The notes under the pieces were generated by a model. That model searched no databases. It was not told the origin of the DNA and saw only the letters and a program-made list of their open reading frames with translations. From NCBI RefSeq assembly GCF_000741165.1, contig NZ_JGYN01000019.1:1-61077 (forward strand): a stretch of 61,077 nucleotides of DNA, written 5' to 3'. This DNA comes from Bifidobacterium biavatii DSM 23969. GTDB taxonomy: Bacteria > Actinomycetota > Actinomycetes > Actinomycetales > Bifidobacteriaceae. The position numbers and the translations under genes were made by a program. This document shows, piece after piece, positions 55,349-61,077 of this stretch (positions are counted from its first letter, which is position 1; each line of letters starts with the position of its first letter).

Positions 55349-55965
55349 CCGCCGAATCCGACGACAAGGCCCTCGGCCTCTTCCTCGCCGCAGTACCCAT
55401 CGAAAAAATCAAAACTCAAATGGGCTACCGGTCCACCACCAGCGCGAACGCCGCGATCACCCGAGCGCTCAAAGCCGCGCAATCCGGCAAAAACCCCGAC
55501 ACCGCACGCGCCACCGAAATCGAACGACTCGACAGCCTCTACCGGCAGATCTACCCGCTCGCCCTCCAACAGGATTCCAAAGCCATCGACCAATGCCTCA
55601 AGATCAGCGAACAACGACTCCGCCTCCTCGACGCGCCCGCCAAAGCGCAGAAGGGACTGCTCAAAGCCTACGAGGACACCGTCAAGGCGCTCGCCGGCAA
55701 CATCGAGCCGGAGGACAAGGCGGTGGTGCAGACCGGGCGCATGATCGCCAGTCAGATCGACTACGCCGTCACCCACGGCATCGGGCAGGAGGTCACCAAG
55801 GCGCTCTACCTGGTGCCGCATCTGATGAACGTGCTACAGGCGTTAGGAGCCACGCCGGAGGCCCGCCGGCAGCTGCAGGACTATGCGGGGGAGACGAGGG
55901 AGGCCAAGAAGGCCGAGCCGGTGGACGAGCTCACCGCGTTCCGGTTGAAACGTTTCGGCACATAG
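55345..55965 (+). CDS. Terminase small subunit-like protein (206 aa)
   Basis: It directly precedes the large terminase and has the helix-turn-helix-like start 'LFLAAVPIEKIKTQMGYRST' and 'NAAITRALKAAQ', followed by a long helical body ('ATEIERLDSLYRQIYPLALQ', 'CLKISEQRLRLLDAPAKAQ'), as small terminases that recognise phage DNA do. The C-terminus is charged. ATG 55345 overlaps the methyltransferase stop. Called from position and architecture. Confidence 0.78.
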   Translation: MTAESDDKALGLFLAAVPIEKIKTQMGYRSTTSANAAITRALKAAQSGKNPDTARATEIERLDSLYRQIYPLALQQDSKAIDQCLKISEQRLRLLDAPAKAQKGLLKAYEDTVKALAGNIEPEDKAVVQTGRMIASQIDYAVTHGIGQEVTKALYLVPHLMNVLQALGATPEARRQLQDYAGETREAKKAEPVDELTAFRLKRFGT

Positions 55966-55984
55966 CTAGGGGAGGTGCAGGGTC

Positions 55985-56740
55985 ATGGCAAAGCACCATG
56001 GTCGCACCGAACCGAGAATCTGGACGCGGCCGTTGCGCGAACTCACCCCGGACACGTCGCTCGGCTACGAGGTCATCGACTTCGCCGAACAGATCCTCCG
56101 CGTCCATCTCTACCCGTGGCAGCGATGGCTGCTCATCCACGCGCTCGAACTCCTCGACGACGGCGTCACCTACCGGTTCCGCCGCATCATCGTGCTGGTC
56201 GCCCGGCAGAACGGCAAGACCATGCTCGCCAGCGTGCTCGCCGCCTGGTGGCTGTTCGTCGACTCAGTGCGGCACCCCGACCGCGTGCCCCCGTTGAAGT
56301 TCAAGATCGTCGGCACCGCCCAGAACCTCGACATCGCCCGCGAACCATGGACGGCCGTCAAGACATGGTGCGAGAACGATCCGAAAACCGAGGAAGAACA
56401 GGAAGTGGCGATCCCGACCCTGCAGCGGGCCACGGCCAAGGTCAGCGACACCAACGGCAAGGAATACATCAAAGCGCGCAGTCTCGCGCACTACGAGATC
56501 CGCGCCGCCAAGAACGCGCGAGGCAAGCCGGCCGCGCGCGTCATCCTCGACGAGCTGCGCGAACAGACCACATGGGACGCGTGGAAGGCATTGTCCCCGA
56601 CGACGCTGTCCTTCTGGAACGGACAACTGTGGGGCATCAGCAACGCCGGCGACGCCAGAAGCGTGGTCCTCGCTGACCAGCGGGCCGCCGCCATCGAATT
56701 CATCCAGGACTGGCGGCGCAAGGTCGAATCCGGCTCATGA
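55985..56740 (+). CDS. Terminase large subunit, ATPase part (251 aa)
   Basis: The packaging motor ATPase: Walker A 'VARQNGKTML' with Lys78, Walker B 'RVILDELREQ' near residues 183-192 and the coupling motif 'GISNAGDARS' near 216. Usual large terminases are about 500-560 residues; this one stops at 'RRKVESGS' and the nuclease half continues in another frame from ATG 56737, overlapping by 4 nt. Either two polypeptides work together or one base has been gained or lost. ATG 55985 has GGGGAGG upstream. Confidence 0.87.
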   Translation: MAKHHGRTEPRIWTRPLRELTPDTSLGYEVIDFAEQILRVHLYPWQRWLLIHALELLDDGVTYRFRRIIVLVARQNGKTMLASVLAAWWLFVDSVRHPDRVPPLKFKIVGTAQNLDIAREPWTAVKTWCENDPKTEEEQEVAIPTLQRATAKVSDTNGKEYIKARSLAHYEIRAAKNARGKPAARVILDELREQTTWDAWKALSPTTLSFWNGQLWGISNAGDARSVVLADQRAAAIEFIQDWRRKVESGS

Positions 56741-57561
56741 CCGCCGAACAGTACAAGGACGGGCACGACTGCTCCATCGGCCTGTTCGAATGGAGCGCGC
56801 CGGACGACTGCGCGAAGGACGACGTCGCCGCGATCCTGCAGGCCAACCCGTCCATCGGCTACGGCGCGCAAACCGTCGAAAACGTGCTCGCCGAAATGGT
56901 CGGCAGCCCCGACGCCGACTATCGGACCGAACATCTGTGCCAATGGGTCACGGCCAAGATCGACAGCTACATCGACGTCAACGATTGGAACGAGTGCATG
57001 GCAAAACCATTCGAAGTGCGCATCCCCTACGGGGCGCGCACCGTATGGGGGCTCGACGTGAGCGTCGACCGATCGTACACGTGGATCGCCGCCGCCGTGT
57101 TCGACGAGGACAACCGGCCCGTGGTCAGCCTGCGCGAACACCGCAAGGGCCTCATGTGGGTGCCCGACTACATGAAACAGCTCGCCGAGGAATCCGGCAT
57201 GTGGGAGGTCGCCATCCAATCCAAGGGATGCCCGGCCATGGAATTCATCGAACCGCTCGCCAAACTCGGCTTCACCGTCCACGAGGTCGACGGCAGCCAC
57301 ATCGGCCTCGCCACCGGCCGCCTGCGCGACCGGGTACGCGAACGACGGCTCGTCCACGCGCCGCAGCCCCTCGTCGACACGGCCATCGAAGGCGGCGTCA
57401 CCAAGGTCATCGCCGAAAACGAGGCGTGGGACCGCCGCCGGTCGCTCGTCGACATCAGCGGCGTCGCCGCCATCACCGTCGCTCTGTGGGCGCTCGAAAC
57501 CTGCGAGCCGCCCAAACCGGAGAAAAGCGCCTACGAGGTCTACGACTTCGCCGGCTTCTGA
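56737..57561 (+). CDS. Terminase large subunit, nuclease part (274 aa)
   Basis: Contains the end of the ATPase region ('CSIGLFEWSAPDDCAKDD', 'ILQANPSIGYG') and the RNase H-like nuclease that cuts concatemers: 'VWGLDVSVDRSYTWIAAAV' supplies the first Asp, with 'EVAIQSKGCPAMEFIEPLA' and 'AWDRRRSLVDISGVAAITVA' behind it. ATG 56737 lies in TCATGA, overlapping the ATPase stop, which allows reinitiation. Together the two halves make a normal-length terminase. Confidence 0.85.
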   Translation: MTAEQYKDGHDCSIGLFEWSAPDDCAKDDVAAILQANPSIGYGAQTVENVLAEMVGSPDADYRTEHLCQWVTAKIDSYIDVNDWNECMAKPFEVRIPYGARTVWGLDVSVDRSYTWIAAAVFDEDNRPVVSLREHRKGLMWVPDYMKQLAEESGMWEVAIQSKGCPAMEFIEPLAKLGFTVHEVDGSHIGLATGRLRDRVRERRLVHAPQPLVDTAIEGGVTKVIAENEAWDRRRSLVDISGVAAITVALWALETCEPPKPEKSAYEVYDFAGF

Positions 57562-57573
57562 AAGGAGACGCCA

Positions 57574-57795
57574 ATGTACTTCACCAAGCATCCGCTGCGC
57601 CGGCTCGTCGGACGACGTATCATCGCGGCCACCCAGGCCATCACCCTGCGCGGCACGCTCGCCGCCTACTCCACCGGATGGCTCGAAATCAAGGACGCCG
57701 AAGCCGTCGACCATCTCGCCGGGGCGACCAAGGCCGACGGGATCATCCTCCTGCCGGAGGACCGGATCGACTACATCCAGGCGGTGAACCAGTGA
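57574..57795 (+). CDS. Small prophage head-region protein (73 aa)
   Basis: ATG 57574 has AAAGGAG 8 nt upstream; the stop overlaps the portal GTG (GTGA). The product begins 'MYFTKHPLRRLVGRRIIAAT' and contains 'WLEIKDAEAVDHLAGATKAD', a small strand-rich protein. No family recognised. Coupled translation with portal suggests a structural or assembly role. Confidence 0.65.
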   Translation: MYFTKHPLRRLVGRRIIAATQAITLRGTLAAYSTGWLEIKDAEAVDHLAGATKADGIILLPEDRIDYIQAVNQ

Positions 57796-59081
57796 GCCTC
57801 TACTTCGAAAGCAACGGCCGGCTCAACGACTGGGCCGCCTCCAACAACATCGAAATAGTCGACGCCGGACAACCGCTGCTCAGCTACGACGCGGAAACCG
57901 ACGGGCACGGCGTCAAAAGCCACCCGTTGCGCGAAGTCACCGACTTCATCGCCCGCATGATCAGCAGCCTGCCGCTCAAGGTCTACCGGCGTATGCCGGA
58001 CGGCGGCAGGGAACGCGTCCGCGACGGCACGCTTGCCGCGCTCGTCGCCAACCCCAGCGGCAACCCCGCCATACCGCCGTCCCAATTCTGGTACGCGCTC
58101 ATCCAGGACGGGCTCCTCGCCGACCGCTACCTCGCGATCTTTGAGCAAACCCCAGCCAACGGGCTTCGTCTGCGACGTATCCCCGTCCGCCGGTGGCGGC
58201 CGCTCGTCGACGACCTCGACGAGCCGATCGGCGCGAAGGTGTGGATCGACGAGACCCAACCCGTCAAACTCGACATCCGCACGGACGGCCTGATCATGAG
58301 CGTCGGCTACGCGTTCGCCTCCGGCAAGGGAGAACCCAAACGCCGCCGGCTCCGGCAGATCCTCGACGAATACGACGCCAGCCTCGAATACCGGGCCGAA
58401 ATCAACAAGCACGGGATCCGCGCGCCATTGGTCATCACCCGCGACAAGGAATGGTCCAGCCCCCAAGCGCGCGACCGGTTCCTGTCCGGCATGAAGAACT
58501 TCACCCGTGGCGGCGGATCCGGCGGCGGAGGCTTCCTTCTGGAGGACGGCATGAAGGCCGAGGTGGTCGCCGGCTTCAAACCCATCGACGTGGACGACCT
58601 CAACGCGCGTGACAAGGTCAAGATCGACGTGGCCAACGCGTACGGGATCCCGCCCGAAATCATCGGCATCAGGGAAGGAAACTTCTCCAACCTCGCCGCG
58701 TTCAAGCAAATGCTGTACGGCACCTACCTCGACCCGTACATCGTCCAGCTCGAACAGACCATCAACCTGTGCCTGCGCGACCGCCTGCAGTCCTACGACA
58801 AGGGCCTCTACCTCGAGTTCGACCGCGACGCCCAGCTGCGCGGCGACCCGGCCGCCCAGATCCAGTCGCTCGTCTCCGCCACGGGCCGGCCGATCTACAC
58901 CACCAACGAGGCGCGCGAACTCATGAACAAACCCAAGATCGACGGCGGCGACGGCATCGTCACCCCGCTCAACGTGCTCGTCGGCGGGCAAACCAGCCCC
59001 AACGACGGCCAAACCGAAAGCCGCGGCAACGCCACCCTCGACGACGCCAACGATACCAACCAGGAAGGAGACACCGAATGA
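57792..59081 (+). CDS. Phage portal protein, HK97 type (429 aa)
   Basis: The portal forms the dodecameric DNA entry ring. Family features seen are 'SHPLREVTDFIARMISSLPL' near residue 55, 'YALIQDGLLADRYLAIFEQ' near 100, 'EKVKIDVANAYGIPPEIIGI'-like 'KVKIDVANAYGIPPEII' near 275 and 'NFSNLAAFKQMLYGTYLDP' near 298. A Gly-rich stretch ('TRGGGSGGGGFLL') is present near 238. GTG 57792 overlaps the preceding stop. The C-terminus is disordered and acidic and ends next to the prohead protease. Confidence 0.92.
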   Translation: MSLYFESNGRLNDWAASNNIEIVDAGQPLLSYDAETDGHGVKSHPLREVTDFIARMISSLPLKVYRRMPDGGRERVRDGTLAALVANPSGNPAIPPSQFWYALIQDGLLADRYLAIFEQTPANGLRLRRIPVRRWRPLVDDLDEPIGAKVWIDETQPVKLDIRTDGLIMSVGYAFASGKGEPKRRRLRQILDEYDASLEYRAEINKHGIRAPLVITRDKEWSSPQARDRFLSGMKNFTRGGGSGGGGFLLEDGMKAEVVAGFKPIDVDDLNARDKVKIDVANAYGIPPEIIGIREGNFSNLAAFKQMLYGTYLDPYIVQLEQTINLCLRDRLQSYDKGLYLEFDRDAQLRGDPAAQIQSLVSATGRPIYTTNEARELMNKPKIDGGDGIVTPLNVLVGGQTSPNDGQTESRGNATLDDANDTNQEGDTE

Positions 59082-59722
59082 TTCTGACCAAAACCATTCG
59101 CACGCCGGTCAAAGCGAAAACCGCCACCGGCGAAACGGGCGAGGAAACCGTCGGATTCGAAGGCTACGCCAGCGTGTTCGACAACATCGACCTCGGCGGC
59201 GACAAGATCGTCAAGGGCGCTTTCGCCGACACGCTCAAAGAACGCTACCCGGACCACGGCAAAGGCGTGCCCGTCTACTGGAACCACGAAACCAGCGACC
59301 CGTTCAAGAACCTCGGCATGACCGACACCGCCGAAGAGGACAACCACGGGCTCAAGGTCACCGGCACAATCGACACCAGCACCGACGTCGGCCAGCAGGT
59401 CGCCAAACTCCTCAAGGAAGGACGCGTCGGACAAATGAGCTTCGCCTACGACGTCAAAGAAGGCGCATGGGTCGACGGCAAACGCAACGACGACGGCAGC
59501 TACACGCCCGGCTACTACGAGCTGCGCAACCTCGACCTGTACGAGGTAAGCATCTGCCCCATCGGCATGAACCAATCCACCGAAGTCAGCGCCAAAACCG
59601 CCGTGCTCGGCCTCAAACCCGACGAACAGCCCGCCAAGCGGGCCGCCGAACCGCACGACGCCACCACCACCCCGCATCTGGACACGGCCGACCGCCGCCT
59701 CCGACTGCTCACCATCCAATAA
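59078..59722 (+). CDS. HK97-type prohead protease (214 aa)
   Basis: A herpes-assemblin-fold serine protease that trims scaffold and capsid. Seen are 'GFEGYASVFDNIDLGGDKIV', 'YWNHETSDPFKNLG' (catalytic His), 'VGQMSFAYDVKEGAWVDG' (catalytic Ser) and 'YELRNLDLYEVSICPIGMN'. Length and place between portal and capsid are standard. ATG 59078 overlaps the portal stop; GGAGACACC provides a ribosome binding site. Confidence 0.93.
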   Translation: MILTKTIRTPVKAKTATGETGEETVGFEGYASVFDNIDLGGDKIVKGAFADTLKERYPDHGKGVPVYWNHETSDPFKNLGMTDTAEEDNHGLKVTGTIDTSTDVGQQVAKLLKEGRVGQMSFAYDVKEGAWVDGKRNDDGSYTPGYYELRNLDLYEVSICPIGMNQSTEVSAKTAVLGLKPDEQPAKRAAEPHDATTTPHLDTADRRLRLLTIQ

Positions 59723-59745
59723 CCCCCCAACCGAAAGGAACAACA

Positions 59746-60993
59746 GTGAACATCCAGGACGAAATCAACAAGCACGTCAAGATGGCGCAGGACATCCTCG
59801 CCAAAGCCCGCGCCGAAGGCCGCGACCTGACCGCCGACGAACAGACCGCCTTCGACCAGCACGCCTCCGAAGCCGAAAACCTCAAGACCGTGCTCGCCAA
59901 GGCCACCGAGAACACGCGTCGCATCGACGCGCTGTTCAAGACCGGCGACATCACCGCCGGTGAGGCCGACAACGACGCCGAGGACGCGCCGGGCCGTGAT
60001 CTCGGCCAGCGCTTCACCGCCGGCAAGGCGTACGAGCAGTGGCACAAGAACGCCGACACGTTCGGCGTGGGCGGCGACATCCGTATCGCCAAGACCCCGG
60101 TCGGCAGCCTCGCCGAATACTACCAGTCCAAGGCCGGCAACGCGATCGGCACGCAGATCGGCCAGCCGCAGAACGTGCGCATGCCCGCCGTCGACCTGGT
60201 CAACCGTCCCGCCGTCACCCTGCTCGACTACATCAGCCGCGGCACCACCAGCGGCGACTTCGAATACCTGCAGATCACCAGCGTGACCCGCAACACCGGC
60301 ATCGTGCCCGAGAACACCGGCGACGACGCGACCGACACCATCAAACCGCAGTCCACGTTCACGACCAACCTCGAAACCGCGAAGGTCTACCAGTACGCGG
60401 ACGGCTACACCGTCACCAACCAGCTGCTGCAGGACGACCAGGCCATGGCCAGCTTCCTGCAGAGCGAATTCGACTACAGCTTCGGCCTCAAGCTCGCCGA
60501 CACGCTGCTCAACGGCAGCGGCACCAACGGCCAGCCCAAGGGCCTGCTCAACACCACCGGCGTGCAGGCCGGCGAATGGGACAAGGCGGACGACGAGGCG
60601 CGCAACATCGTCATCGCGATCCGCAAGAGCCTGACCAAGCTGCGCAACGTCGGCGCGTCCGCCAACGCGATCCTCATCAACCCCGAGGACGCCGAGAAGA
60701 TCGACCTCATGCAGGACGTCAACAAGCGGTTCATGGGCAACGGCCCGTTCTCCGTCGGCCCGACCACCGTGTGGAGCCGCCCGCTCGTCGAATGCGACCA
60801 GATCGAACCCGGCAAGATCATCGTCGGCGACTTCAAGCAGCTCGCCCTGCTCGACCGCAGCGGCCTGAGCGTCGAGGCGTTCAACCAGCACAAGGACTAC
60901 GCCGCCCGCAACCTCACCTACGTGCGCGCCGAACTGCGCGCCGCCCAGGTCGTCTGGCGTCCCGCGTTCTTCGTCGTCCTGGAAGGCAAGTGA
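59746..60993 (+). CDS. Major capsid protein, HK97 fold (415 aa)
   Basis: An N-terminal helical delta/scaffold domain (residues 1-95: 'EINKHVKMAQDILAKARAEG', 'LTADEQTAFDQHASEAENLK') is followed by the HK97 capsid fold: 'TLLDYISRGTTSGDFEYLQI', 'YADGYTVTNQLLQDDQAM', 'GLLNTTGVQAGEWDKADD' and 'SANAILINPEDAEKIDLM'. The delta domain would be removed by the adjacent protease. GTG 59746 follows AAAGGAA. Confidence 0.94.
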   Translation: MNIQDEINKHVKMAQDILAKARAEGRDLTADEQTAFDQHASEAENLKTVLAKATENTRRIDALFKTGDITAGEADNDAEDAPGRDLGQRFTAGKAYEQWHKNADTFGVGGDIRIAKTPVGSLAEYYQSKAGNAIGTQIGQPQNVRMPAVDLVNRPAVTLLDYISRGTTSGDFEYLQITSVTRNTGIVPENTGDDATDTIKPQSTFTTNLETAKVYQYADGYTVTNQLLQDDQAMASFLQSEFDYSFGLKLADTLLNGSGTNGQPKGLLNTTGVQAGEWDKADDEARNIVIAIRKSLTKLRNVGASANAILINPEDAEKIDLMQDVNKRFMGNGPFSVGPTTVWSRPLVECDQIEPGKIIVGDFKQLALLDRSGLSVEAFNQHKDYAARNLTYVRAELRAAQVVWRPAFFVVLEGK

Positions 60994-60996
60994 GCC

Positions 60997-61077
60997 ATGG
61001 GCGTCGACATGAGAATCATCAACGGCGTGCGCTACCGCCCCGAGGACGCGCCCGCCCAGCCCGAACCGGCCGACAGG
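60997..61077 (+). CDS. Prophage head-region protein, start only (partial)
   Basis: ATG 60997 opens 3 nt after the capsid stop and the frame is open to the window edge (27 codons: 'MGVDMRIINGVRYRPEDAPA', then Gln/Pro/Glu). Position suggests a small head or head-tail joining protein. Too little is present to classify. Confidence 0.55.
   Translation, partial: MGVDMRIINGVRYRPEDAPAQPEPADR

Larger units (their letters stand above)
40723..61077 (+). mobile_element. Prophage, left portion (siphovirus-type, runs off the right edge)
   Basis: From the tRNA-Gly 3' side to the window end, genes form a coherent temperate phage: integrase, cargo, divergent repressor modules, SSB, RusA, replication protein, HNH, methyltransferase, terminase, portal, protease and capsid. 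No bacterial gene interrupts them. Composition changes abruptly, with AT-rich cargo at 42412-44030 and strongly C/A-skewed early genes. The right attachment site, tail and lysis genes would lie beyond 61077. Confidence 0.93.

Noticed and set aside
56790..57791. Extension of the portal frame upstream to 56790
   Set aside because: The upstream part is an Arg/His/Gly-rich shadow of the terminase nuclease; the portal starts at GTG 57792 overlapping the previous stop.

Overview
The window is high-GC actinobacterial DNA and reads as a Bifidobacterium chromosome. The evidence is the gene set and order (cysS, ffh, rpsP-KH-rimM, trmD, recG, rpmB, pepC, pnp, rpsO), a DivIVA-like coiled-coil protein and WhiB-type chemistry in the prophage. 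Two dispersed palindromic repeat families also lie between genes. The species cannot be fixed from sequence alone.

Positions 1-40722 are core chromosome. In order they carry: the cysS 3' end; a CDF-type cation transporter; ffh; a CPBP-like membrane protein and an endonuclease/exonuclease/phosphatase protein; the rpsP-KH-rimM ribosome group; a heterodimeric ABC exporter pair sitting between rimM and trmD; trmD; a nitroreductase under an MhqR-like palindrome; rsmD, recG and rpmB; a PfkB-like protein lacking its catalytic Asp; DAHP synthase; an array of seven related hairpins; aminopeptidase C; a DivIVA-like protein; a pyroglutamyl-peptidase homologue lacking the catalytic His; ispD; a YfiH/PgeF protein; a U32 peptidase family (tRNA hydroxylation type) protein; a divergent LysE exporter and MocR regulator; an aldo/keto reductase; DUF2207 and LemA; pnp with a long Arg/Asp tail; rpsO; a membrane protein; and tRNA-Leu(GAG) and tRNA-Gly(UCC). 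Several housekeeping enzymes (TrmD, RecG, RsmD, IspD, U32, MocR, Pnp) carry extra low-complexity linkers or tails.

From about 40723 to the right edge is the left part of an integrated siphovirus-type prophage, apparently inserted next to tRNA-Gly. It starts with a tyrosine integrase, a small PH-like protein and an AT-rich cargo gene encoding a DnaQ-like exonuclease with a BRCT domain. Two successive divergent regulatory pairs follow (44028-44791 and 45176-45824); in both, promoters with about 7 nt between the -10 box and the start codon predict leaderless mRNAs, and palindromic operators overlap them. The early operon carries SSB, RusA, a helix-turn-helix replication protein with internal 11-bp iterons and an AT-rich stretch (probable origin), a WhiB-like protein and many small proteins, often joined by ATGA overlaps. 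The late operon holds HNH endonuclease, a ParB/DNA-methyltransferase broken at a G10 tract, small and split large terminase, portal, prohead protease and major capsid protein, and runs off the window.

The most interesting signals are the iteron origin, the double leaderless switch, the poly-G methyltransferase, the seven-hairpin array and the low-GC exonuclease-BRCT cargo gene. All functions are inferred from sequence features; no database search was run.
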